Positions 1-11,543 of a stretch of DNA of 64,000 nt are shown here, in pieces (position 1 is the stretch's first letter; each line of letters starts with the position of its first letter). The translations under genes were made by a program, and so were the position numbers. Below the pieces are notes generated by a model. It did not search any database. It was not told the origin of the DNA and was given only the letters and a program-made list of their open reading frames with translations. The stretch is from Xanthostigma xanthostigma. Taxonomy: Eukaryota > Arthropoda > Insecta > Raphidioptera > Raphidiidae. Location of the stretch: the NCBI GenBank assembly GCA_963575645.1, contig OY754475.1, forward strand, positions 1 to 64,000, in the 5' to 3' direction.

Positions 1-3000
1 TTTTACGCGCTTTATTCGCCCCTTTTTTACGCGCTTTATTCGCCCCTTTTTTACGCGCTTTATTCGCCCCTTTTTTACGCGCTTTATTCGCCCCTTTTTT
101 ACGCGCTTTATTCGCCCCTTTTTTACGCGCTTTATTCGCCCCTTTTTTACGCGCTTTATTCGCCCCTTTTTTACGCGCTTTATTCGCCCCTTTTTTACGC
201 GCTTTATTCGCCCCTTTTTTACGCGCTTTATTCGCCCCTTTTTTACGCGCTTTATTCGCCCCTTTTTTACGCGCTTTATTCGCCCCTTTTTTACGCGCTT
301 TATTCGCCCCTTTTTTACGCGCTTTATTCGCCCCTTTTTTACGCGCTTTATTCGCCCCTTTTTTACGCGCTTTATTCGCCCCTTTTTTACGCGCTTTATT
401 CGCCCCTTTTTTACGCGCTTTATTCGCCCCTTTTTTACGCGCTTTATTCGCCCCTTTTTTACGCGCTTTATTCGCCCCTTTTTTACGCGCTTTATTCGCC
501 CCTTTTTTACGCGCTTTATTCGCCCCTTTTTTACGCGCTTTATTCGCCCCTTTTTTACGCGCTTTATTCGCCCCTTTTTTACGCGCTTTATTCGCCCCTT
601 TTTTACGCGCTTTATTCGCCCCTTTTTTACGCGCTTTATTCGCCCCTTTTTTACGCGCTTTATTCGCCCCTTTTTTACGCGCTTTATTCGCCCCTTTTTT
701 ACGCGCTTTATTCGCCCCTTTTTTACGCGCTTTATTCGCCCCTTTTTTACGCGCTTTATTCGCCCCTTTTTTACGCGCTTTATTCGCCCCTTTTTTACGC
801 GCTTTATTCGCCCCTTTTTTACGCGCTTTATTCGCCCCTTTTTTACGCGCTTTATTCGCCCCTTTTTTACGCGCTTTATTCGCCCCTTTTTTACGCGCTT
901 TATTCGCCCCTTTTTTACGCGCTTTATTCGCCCCTTTTTTACGCGCTTTATTCGCCCCTTTTTTACGCGCTTTATTCGCCCCTTTTTTACGCGCTTTATT
1001 CGCCCCTTTTTTACGCGCTTTATTCGCCCCTTTTTTACGCGCTTTATTCGCCCCTTTTTTACGCGCTTTATTCGCCCCTTTTTTACGCGCTTTATTCGCC
1101 CCTTTTTTACGCGCTTTATTCGCCCCTTTTTTACGCGCTTTATTCGCCCCTTTTTTACGCGCTTTATTCGCCCCTTTTTTACGCGCTTTATTCGCCCCTT
1201 TTTTACGCGCTTTATTCGCCCCTTTTTTACGCGCTTTATTCGCCCCTTTTTTACGCGCTTTATTCGCCCCTTTTTTACGCGCTTTATTCGCCCCTTTTTT
1301 ACGCGCTTTATTCGCCCCTTTTTTACGCGCTTTATTCGCCCCTTTTTTACGCGCTTTATTCGCCCCTTTTTTACGCGCTTTATTCGCCCCTTTTTTACGC
1401 GCTTTATTCGCCCCTTTTTTACGCGCTTTATTCGCCCCTTTTTTACGCGCTTTATTCGCCCCTTTTTTACGCGCTTTATTCGCCCCTTTTTTACGCGCTT
1501 TATTCGCCCCTTTTTTACGCGCTTTATTCGCCCCTTTTTTACGCGCTTTATTCGCCCCTTTTTTACGCGCTTTATTCGCCCCTTTTTTACGCGCTTTATT
1601 CGCCCCTTTTTTACGCGCTTTATTCGCCCCTTTTTTACGCGCTTTATTCGCCCCTTTTTTACGCGCTTTATTCGCCCCTTTTTTACGCGCTTTATTCGCC
1701 CCTTTTTTACGCGCTTTATTCGCCCCTTTTTTACGCGCTTTATTCGCCCCTTTTTTACGCGCTTTATTCGCCCCTTTTTTACGCGCTTTATTCGCCCCTT
1801 TTTTACGCGCTTTATTCGCCCCTTTTTTACGCGCTTTATTCGCCCCTTTTTTACGCGCTTTATTCGCCCCTTTTTTACGCGCTTTATTCGCCCCTTTTTT
1901 ACGCGCTTTATTCGCCCCTTTTTTACGCGCTTTATTCGCCCCTTTTTTACGCGCTTTATTCGCCCCTTTTTTACGCGCTTTATTCGCCCCTTTTTTACGC
2001 GCTTTATTCGCCCCTTTTTTACGCGCTTTATTCGCCCCTTTTTTACGCGCTTTATTCGCCCCTTTTTTACGCGCTTTATTCGCCCCTTTTTTACGCGCTT
2101 TATTCGCCCCTTTTTTACGCGCTTTATTCGCCCCTTTTTTACGCGCTTTATTCGCCCCTTTTTTACGCGCTTTATTCGCCCCTTTTTTACGCGCTTTATT
2201 CGCCCCTTTTTTACGCGCTTTATTCGCCCCTTTTTTACGCGCTTTATTCGCCCCTTTTTTACGCGCTTTATTCGCCCCTTTTTTACGCGCTTTATTCGCC
2301 CCTTTTTTACGCGCTTTATTCGCCCCTTTTTTACGCGCTTTATTCGCCCCTTTTTTACGCGCTTTATTCGCCCCTTTTTTACGCGCTTTATTCGCCCCTT
2401 TTTTACGCGCTTTATTCGCCCCTTTTTTACGCGCTTTATTCGCCCCTTTTTTACGCGCTTTATTCGCCCCTTTTTTACGCGCTTTATTCGCCCCTTTTTT
2501 ACGCGCTTTATTCGCCCCTTTTTTACGCGCTTTATTCGCCCCTTTTTTACGCGCTTTATTCGCCCCTTTTTTACGCGCTTTATTCGCCCCTTTTTTACGC
2601 GCTTTATTCGCCCCTTTTTTACGCGCTTTATTCGCCCCTTTTTTACGCGCTTTATTCGCCCCTTTTTTACGCGCTTTATTCGCCCCTTTTTTACGCGCTT
2701 TATTCGCCCCTTTTTTACGCGCTTTATTCGCCCCTTTTTTACGCGCTTTATTCGCCCCTTTTTTACGCGCTTTATTCGCCCCTTTTTTACGCGCTTTATT
2801 CGCCCCTTTTTTACGCGCTTTATTCGCCCCTTTTTTACGCGCTTTATTCGCCCCTTTTTTACGCGCTTTATTCGCCCCTTTTTTACGCGCTTTATTCGCC
2901 CCTTTTTACGCGCTTTATTCGCCCCTTTTTTACGCGCTTTATTCGCCCCTTTTTTACGCGCTTTATTCGCCCCTTTTTTACGCGCTTTATTCGCCCCTTT

Positions 3001-6000
3001 TTTACGCGCTTTATTCGCCCCTTTTTTACGCGCTTTATTCGCCCCTTTTTTACGCGCTTTATTCGCCCCTTTTTTACGCGCTTTATTCGCCCCTTTTTTA
3101 CGCGCTTTATTCGCCCCTTTTTTACGCGCTTTATTCGCCCCTTTTTTACGCGCTTTATTCGCCCCTTTTTTACGCGCTTTATTCGCCCCTTTTTTACGCG
3201 CTTTATTCGCCCCTTTTTTACGCGCTTTATTCGCCCCTTTTTTACGCGCTTTATTCGCCCCTTTTTTACGCGCTTTATTCGCCCCTTTTTTACGCGCTTT
3301 ATTCGCCCCTTTTTTACGCGCTTTATTCGCCCCTTTTTTACGCGCTTTATTCGCCCCTTTTTTACGCGCTTTATTCGCCCCTTTTTTACGCGCTTTATTC
3401 GCCCCTTTTTTACGCGCTTTATTCGCCCCTTTTTTACGCGCTTTATTCGCCCCTTTTTTACGCGCTTTATTCGCCCCTTTTTTACGCGCTTTATTCGCCC
3501 CTTTTTTACGCGCTTTATTCGCCCCTTTTTTACGCGCTTTATTCGCCCCTTTTTTACGCGCTTTATTCGCCCCTTTTTTACGCGCTTTATTCGCCCCTTT
3601 TTTACGCGCTTTATTCGCCCCTTTTTTACGCGCTTTATTCGCCCCTTTTTTACGCGCTTTATTCGCCCCTTTTTTACGCGCTTTATTCGCCCCTTTTTTA
3701 CGCGCTTTATTCGCCCCTTTTTTACGCGCTTTATTCGCCCCTTTTTTACGCGCTTTATTCGCCCCTTTTTTACGCGCTTTATTCGCCCCTTTTTTACGCG
3801 CTTTATTCGCCCCTTTTTTACGCGCTTTATTCGCCCCTTTTTTACGCGCTTTATTCGCCCCTTTTTTACGCGCTTTATTCGCCCCTTTTTTACGCGCTTT
3901 ATTCGCCCCTTTTTTACGCGCTTTATTCGCCCCTTTTTTACGCGCTTTATTCGCCCCTTTTTTACGCGCTTTATTCGCCCCTTTTTTACGCGCTTTATTC
4001 GCCCCTTTTTTACGCGCTTTATTCGCCCCTTTTTTACGCGCTTTATTCGCCCCTTTTTTACGCGCTTTATTCGCCCCTTTTTTACGCGCTTTATTCGCCC
4101 CTTTTTTACGCGCTTTATTCGCCCCTTTTTTACGCGCTTTATTCGCCCCTTTTTTACGCGCTTTATTCGCCCCTTTTTTACGCGCTTTATTCGCCCCTTT
4201 TTTACGCGCTTTATTCGCCCCTTTTTTACGCGCTTTATTCGCCCCTTTTTTACGCGCTTTATTCGCCCCTTTTTTACGCGCTTTATTCGCCCCTTTTTTA
4301 CGCGCTTTATTCGCCCCTTTTTTACGCGCTTTATTCGCCCCTTTTTTACGCGCTTTATTCGCCCCTTTTTTACGCGCTTTATTCGCCCCTTTTTTACGCG
4401 CTTTATTCGCCCCTTTTTTACGCGCTTTATTCGCCCCTTTTTTACGCGCTTTATTCGCTTATTCGCCCCTTTTTTACGCGCTTTATTCGCCCCTTTTTTA
4501 CGCGCTTTATTCGCCCCTTTTTTACGCGCTTTATTCGCCCCTTTTTTACGCGCTTTATTCGCCCCTTTTTTACGCGCTTTATTCGCCCCTTTTTTACGCG
4601 CTTTATTCGCCCCTTTTTTACGCGCTTTATTCGCCCCTTTTTTACGCGCTTTATTCGCCCCTTTTTTACGCGCTTTATTCGCCCCTTTTTTACGCGCTTT
4701 ATTCGCCCCTTTTTTACGCGCTTTATTCGCCCCTTTTTTACGCGCTTTATTCGCCCCTTTTTTACGCGCTTTATTCGCCCCTTTTTTACGCGCTTTATTC
4801 GCCCCTTTTTTACGCGCTTTATTCGCCCCTTTTTTACGCGCTTTATTCGCCCCTTTTTTACGCGCTTTATTCGCCCCTTTTTTACGCGCTTTATTCGCCC
4901 CTTTTTTACGCGCTTTATTCGCCCCTTTTTTACGCGCTTTATTCGCCCCTTTTTTACGCGCTTTATTCGCCCCTTTTTTACGCGCTTTATTCGCCCCTTT
5001 TTTACGCGCTTTATTCGCCCCTTTTTTACGCGCTTTATTCGCCCCTTTTTTACGCGCTTTATTCGCCCCTTTTTTACGCGCTTTATTCGCCCCTTTTTTA
5101 CGCGCTTTATTCGCCCCTTTTTTACGCGCTTTATTCGCCCCTTTTTTACGCGCTTTATTCGCCCCTTTTTTACGCGCTTTATTCGCCCCTTTTTTACGCG
5201 CTTTATTCGCCCCTTTTTTACGCGCTTTATTCGCCCCTTTTTTACGCGCTTTATTCGCCCCTTTTTTACGCGCTTTATTCGCCCCTTTTTTACGCGCTTT
5301 ATTCGCCCCTTTTTTACGCGCTTTATTCGCCCCTTTTTTACGCGCTTTATTCGCCCCTTTTTTACGCGCTTTATTCGCCCCTTTTTTACGCGCTTTATTC
5401 GCCCCTTTTTTACGCGCTTTATTCGCCCCTTTTTTACGCGCTTTATTCGCCCCTTTTTTACGCGCTTTATTCGCCCCTTTTTTACGCGCTTTATTCGCCC
5501 CTTTTTTACGCGCTTTATTCGCCCCTTTTTTACGCGCTTTATTCGCCCCTTTTTTACGCGCTTTATTCGCCCCTTTTTTACGCGCTTTATTCGCCCCTTT
5601 TTTACGCGCTTTATTCGCCCCTTTTTTACGCGCTTTATTCGCCCCTTTTTTACGCGCTTTATTCGCCCCTTTTTTACGCGCTTTATTCGCCCCTTTTTTA
5701 CGCGCTTTATTCGCCCCTTTTTTACGCGCTTTATTCGCCCCTTTTTTACGCGCTTTATTCGCCCCTTTTTTACGCGCTTTATTCGCCCCTTTTTTACGCG
5801 CTTTATTCGCCCCTTTTTTACGCGCTTTATTCGCCCCTTTTTTACGCGCTTTATTCGCCCCTTTTTTACGCGCTTTATTCGCCCCTTTTTTACGCGCTTT
5901 ATTCGCCCCTTTTTTACGCGCTTTATTCGCCCCTTTTTTACGCGCTTTATTCGCCCCTTTTTTACGCGCTTTATTCGCCCCTTTTTTACGCGCTTTATTC

Positions 6001-9000
6001 GCCCCTTTTTTACGCGCTTTATTCGCCCCTTTTTTACGCGCTTTATTCGCCCCTTTTTTACGCGCTTTATTCGCCCCTTTTTTACGCGCTTTATTCGCCC
6101 CTTTTTTACGCGCTTTATTCGCCCCTTTTTTACGCGCTTTATTCGCCCCTTTTTTACGCGCTTTATTCGCCCCTTTTTTACGCGCTTTATTCGCCCCTTT
6201 TTTACGCGCTTTATTCGCCCCTTTTTTACGCGCTTTATTCGCCCCTTTTTTACGCGCTTTATTCGCCCCTTTTTTACGCGCTTTATTCGCCCCTTTTTTA
6301 CGCGCTTTATTCGCCCCTTTTTTACGCGCTTTATTCGCCCCTTTTTTACGCGCTTTATTCGCCCCTTTTTTACGCGCTTTATTCGCCCCTTTTTTACGCG
6401 CTTTATTCGCCCCTTTTTTACGCGCTTTATTCGCCCCTTTTTTACGCGCTTTATTCGCCCCTTTTTTACGCGCTTTATTCGCCCCTTTTTTACGCGCTTT
6501 ATTCGCCCCTTTTTTACGCGCTTTATTCGCCCCTTTTTTACGCGCTTTATTCGCCCCTTTTTTACGCGCTTTATTCGCCCCTTTTTTACGCGCTTTATTC
6601 GCCCCTTTTTTACGCGCTTTATTCGCCCCTTTTTTACGCGCTTTATTCGCCCCTTTTTTACGCGCTTTATTCGCCCCTTTTTTACGCGCTTTATTCGCCC
6701 CTTTTTTACGCGCTTTATTCGCCCCTTTTTTACGCGCTTTATTCGCCCCTTTTTTACGCGCTTTATTCGCCCCTTTTTTACGCGCTTTATTCGCCCCTTT
6801 TTTACGCGCTTTATTCGCCCCTTTTTTACGCGCTTTATTCGCCCCTTTTTTACGCGCTTTATTCGCCCCTTTTTTACGCGCTTTATTCGCCCCTTTTTTA
6901 CGCGCTTTATTCGCCCCTTTTTTACGCGCTTTATTCGCCCCTTTTTTACGCGCTTTATTCGCCCCTTTTTTACGCGCTTTATTCGCCCCTTTTTTACGCG
7001 CTTTATTCGCCCCTTTTTTACGCGCTTTATTCGCCCCTTTTTTACGCGCTTTATTCGCCCCTTTTTTACGCGCTTTATTCGCCCCTTTTTTACGCGCTTT
7101 ATTCGCCCCTTTTTTACGCGCTTTATTCGCCCCTTTTTTACGCGCTTTATTCGCCCCTTTTTTACGCGCTTTATTCGCCCCTTTTTTACGCGCTTTATTC
7201 GCCCCTTTTTTACGCGCTTTATTCGCCCCTTTTTTACGCGCTTTATTCGCCCCTTTTTTACGCGCTTTATTCGCCCCTTTTTTACGCGCTTTATTCGCCC
7301 CTTTTTTACGCGCTTTATTCGCCCCTTTTTTACGCGCTTTATTCGCCCCTTTTTTACGCGCTTTATTCGCCCCTTTTTTACGCGCTTTATTCGCCCCTTT
7401 TTTACGCGCTTTATTCGCCCCTTTTTTACGCGCTTTATTCGCCCCTTTTTTACGCGCTTTATTCGCCCCTTTTTTACGCGCTTTATTCGCCCCTTTTTTA
7501 CGCGCTTTATTCGCCCCTTTTTTACGCGCTTTATTCGCCCCTTTTTTACGCGCTTTATTCGCCCCTTTTTTACGCGCTTTATTCGCCCCTTTTTTACGCG
7601 CTTTATTCGCCCCTTTTTTACGCGCTTTATTCGCCCCTTTTTTACGCGCTTTATTCGCCCCTTTTTTACGCGCTTTATTCGCCCCTTTTTTACGCGCTTT
7701 ATTCGCCCCTTTTTTACGCGCTTTATTCGCCCCTTTTTTACGCGCTTTATTCGCCCCTTTTTTACGCGCTTTATTCGCCCCTTTTTTACGCGCTTTATTC
7801 GCCCCTTTTTTACGCGCTTTATTCGCCCCTTTTTTACGCGCTTTATTCGCCCCTTTTTTACGCGCTTTATTCGCCCCTTTTTTACGCGCTTTATTCGCCC
7901 CTTTTTTACGCGCTTTATTCGCCCCTTTTTTACGCGCTTTATTCGCCCCTTTTTTACGCGCTTTATTCGCCCCTTTTTTACGCGCTTTATTCGCCCCTTT
8001 TTTACGCGCTTTATTCGCCCCTTTTTTACGCGCTTTATTCGCCCCTTTTTTACGCGCTTTATTCGCCCCTTTTTTACGCGCTTTATTCGCCCCTTTTTTA
8101 CGCGCTTTATTCGCCCCTTTTTTACGCGCTTTATTCGCCCCTTTTTTACGCGCTTTATTCGCCCCTTTTTTACGCGCTTTATTCGCCCCTTTTTTACGCG
8201 CTTTATTCGCCCCTTTTTTACGCGCTTTATTCGCCCCTTTTTTACGCGCTTTATTCGCCCCTTTTTTACGCGCTTTATTCGCCCCTTTTTTACGCGCTTT
8301 ATTCGCCCCTTTTTTACGCGCTTTATTCGCCCCTTTTTTACGCGCTTTATTCGCCCCTTTTTTACGCGCTTTATTCGCCCCTTTTTTACGCGCTTTATTC
8401 GCCCCTTTTTTACGCGCTTTATTCGCCCCTTTTTTACGCGCTTTATTCGCCCCTTTTTTACGCGCTTTATTCGCCCCTTTTTTACGCGCTTTATTCGCCC
8501 CTTTTTTACGCGCTTTATTCGCCCCTTTTTTACGCGCTTTATTCGCCCCTTTTTTACGCGCTTTATTCGCCCCTTTTTTACGCGCTTTATTCGCCCCTTT
8601 TTTACGCGCTTTATTCGCCCCTTTTTTACGCGCTTTATTCGCCCCTTTTTTACGCGCTTTATTCGCCCCTTTTTTACGCGCTTTATTCGCCCCTTTTTTA
8701 CGCGCTTTATTCGCCCCTTTTTTACGCGCTTTATTCGCCCCTTTTTTACGCGCTTTTTTCGCCCCTTTTTTACGCGCTTTTTTCGCCCCTTTTTTACGCG
8801 CTTTTTTCGCCCCTTTTTTACGCGCTTTATTCGCCCCTTTTTTACGCGCTTTTTTCGCCCCTTTTTTACGCGCTTTATTCGCCCCTTTTTTACGCGCTTT
8901 ATTCGCCCCTTTTTTACGCGCTTTTTTCGCCCCTTTTTTACGCGCTTTTTTCGCCCCTTTTTTACGCGCTTTTTTCGCCCCTTTTTTACGCGCTTTTTTC

Positions 9001-9131
9001 GCCCCTTTTTTACGCGCTTTTTTCGCCCCTTTTTTACGCGCTTTTTTCGCCCCTTTTTTACGCGCTTTTTTCGCCCCTTTTTTACGCGCTTTTTTCGCCC
9101 CTTTTTTACGCGCTTTTTTCGCCCCTTTTTT
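1..9131. repeat. 24-bp satellite array, about 380 units, truncated at the left edge
   Basis: A nearly perfect tandem array whose + strand unit is ACGCGC, TTTATTCGCCCC and TTTTTT in order. Units are identical over kilobases, which points to homogenisation by unequal exchange. Visible breaks are one unit with five instead of six Ts near 2903, a truncated unit near 4450-4462, and variant units (TTTTTT for TTTATT) confined to about 8755-9131, next to unique DNA. The unit length is a multiple of three, so two minus-strand frames stay open over long stretches and read as Lys/Arg-rich octapeptide repeats; the third has two stops per unit. Each unit also carries AATAAA on the minus strand and three CpGs. 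I read it as satellite DNA, not a gene. Confidence 0.97.
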
Positions 9132-9286
9132 GGGCCTTTTGTATCCTCTTTCAGTTATAAAACTACGCCAAACCTTACCCCCAGGGGCAAATGCACAACT
9201 CGGAATGAACCAGACCACTACACACCGGCGCAATAAGATACCCATAGACGCCGAAAAATAACATAAACCATATCAAATTGGCACGA

Positions 9287-9829
9287 ACCGACGCACGCAA
9301 GCTCGCACGCACGCGCAGCCCCAAAGCCAACACATCACTTAAAACATACAACATTCGTGCGAAACGACGCACGCAAGCACACACGCACGCGCGCCCCTAC
9401 ACCGAAACATCACTTAAAACCTACCACATTCGTGTAAAACGACGCACGCAAGCACGCACGCACGCACGCGCACCCATAGGCCAAAACATCACTTAAAACC
9501 TACCACATTCGTGTGAAACGACGCACGCAAGTACGCACGCACGCGCACCCCTACGCCGAAACATCACTTACAACATACCACATTCCTTTGAAACGACGCA
9601 CGCACGCACGCACGCCCCTAAGCCGAACCATTAGTTAAATCATACCACATTCGTGCCAAACGACGCACGCACGCACGCACGCACACGCACCCATCCGCCG
9701 AAACATCACTTAAAACATACATTCGTGCGAAACGACGCACGCAAGCACGCACGAACGCGCACCCCTACGCCGAAACATCACTTAAAACATACCACATACG
9801 TGCGAAACGACGCACGCACGCACGCCCGC
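9287..9829. repeat. Degenerate ~75-bp minisatellite, about seven copies
   Basis: Copies are marked by ACATCACTT starting at 9332, 9407, 9486, 9561, 9703 and about 9775, with a diverged copy near 9628. Spacing is mostly 72-79 bp. Each copy holds CATTCGTG, AAACGACGCACGC and a short run of CGCACGCA whose length varies between copies. It follows the 24-bp satellite after about 150 bp of unique sequence. No gene is seen in it. Confidence 0.85.
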
Positions 9830-11506
9830 CTCGGCGCCTACTTGCATACTTTAACTGGTTACATATTGCTATAGCGCCTCTCTCGTTTCTTTTACAAAAG
9901 TATTTAAACAGTAAATAGTGTACGGACCCCTTCGTGTGCGAGTCCGACTCACACTTGACCGGTTTTTATATTTTTTTTGTTATTTAACATCACTTTTCAT
10001 GACAATTATTGCGGACATTTAAAATAATTGCTGAATATACAAAATAAAATTGCGATTTTTTAAAATTCATTTATTAAAATTGGCTACCCTTCTTATAATT
10101 GCTAATTTATATATAGTCTGTAAACATTTCTTACCTTTTACCCGGTGTTTAAGATATACGCTTGAGAAAATTAAATCGATTACTATCGCTATTAAAATTA
10201 AAATAATATTAATTATTAGCTGCCGCAGCAGTACTCTTATCATCGCTTGGTCTGTTCATATTTCTTTGTCTTTAAATTAGAAAAAAACAGTAGCATAACT
10301 AATTCCCTAATTATTATTATTTTCTGAAGCGTATCTCCAATTTTACATAATGATGCGCCTGTACACATTGATTATAACTATTTTATGGTTTATATACAGA
10401 ATGTTTAGGGTTTACAAAATGACAGAGACCGATCGAATATTTATCCAATGATGCGCATCTATATATATACACGATTAAACTTAAATCAATCTTGAATTTA
10501 TTATTATGCGAGTGAAAACCAAACAGTTTCTTCCTCGGAACCTCGACGAACGTTTTCGTTCGATTGTTCCGCGGACGCATGACCGTTCTTATTTTTGCGC
10601 AATCGACTGCATAAAGCTATAGCAAATCGAATTTCCTGTTCATCATAAATAATTAATTATAACCGGCACCATAATATGAGCATTGCGTGATACTAAATTA
10701 AATTAAATGAAAAAATTAAACAGATTCGTATTAACAGTGGGATATTCTCGAATTTCGGTTTGTCTATACGTCTGTTGTTCTCTTATATTACATCTGAATG
10801 TCGATTTATATTGTCCTGTGTGCCGATATTTTATCGAACGCCACTTTCTGCACGGGCGACCAAAGACCAAGATCACCGAGTGCGTTTGATATGCGAATTT
10901 TATTAGGTGTCTCGAATGCCAGAACATATTTTGAGCTAAGAGTTGCTGTCAATATCATTCGGTACAAATGCGATGCTATTTTCACAAAACGAGCGGATTG
11001 CAGCGAAACGAAAAGATTTGACATAAGAGAAAAATAAATTTACTTCACACCAATGTCTGACTTTGAATTATGTATAAAATCAAAACTGAGAACGCCACAA
11101 TTATCATTACTAGTTTTTGAAACACTCTTTTACAGTAAGTATGTGCCGTTCATCGAAACAAAAAAACTGACTTAATAGAGCGGAAACAATTAAGAAATAT
11201 AAATCCATTCGATCGACGTCGATTCGACCGTTGTACTTTTTCCAATCTCTTTTACGCGCCCTTATAGTTCCTTTGGGTTTTATGCATATTTTTTTTTTTT
11301 TCAAACGGATGATAAAAAGTACACTTACGTCTCACGACGAACGGGCGGAAAGATTTAAAAGTAGAGCTTTTCAAAATTTACACTAGTTCGAGTCCTCCAC
11401 CGCAAATTATTGCATTCGTTCATTTCTTATAGTTAATTGTAATTCTATCGCACGGCTCGGTATATATTTTCATACTGCGAGAAATAGAGTTCTGCGAAGA
11501 GAAATT
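9830..11506. other. Intergenic, no gene recognised
   Basis: AT-rich sequence with only short unsupported reading frames on both strands. Its right part is the region 3' of the EpsinR gene. No repeat, tRNA or conserved protein was recognised. Confidence 0.6.
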
Positions 11507-11512
11507 TTTATT
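11507..11512 (-). terminator. Polyadenylation signal for the EpsinR tail exon
   Basis: AATAAA on the minus strand, about 32 bases after the EpsinR stop codon. It is the first canonical signal downstream. Confidence 0.55.
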
Positions 11513-11543
11513 TTTAAAATACAGTAAACGAATTGTTCGAATA

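Noticed and set aside
2892-9245. A 2,117-codon minus-strand frame of Lys/Arg-rich octapeptides as a real basic protein
   Set aside because: It follows from a 24-bp repeat without a stop in that frame. It shifts frame at the truncated unit, and AATAAA occurs in every unit. No promoter or family support is visible.
9287-9829. A CRISPR-like array
   Set aside because: Copies diverge along their whole length with no constant repeat and unique spacers, and the DNA is eukaryotic.
9278-9874. Plus-strand His/Ala/Arg-rich small proteins in the minisatellite
   Set aside because: They are translations of the CGCACGCA repeats, broken by frame changes between copies.
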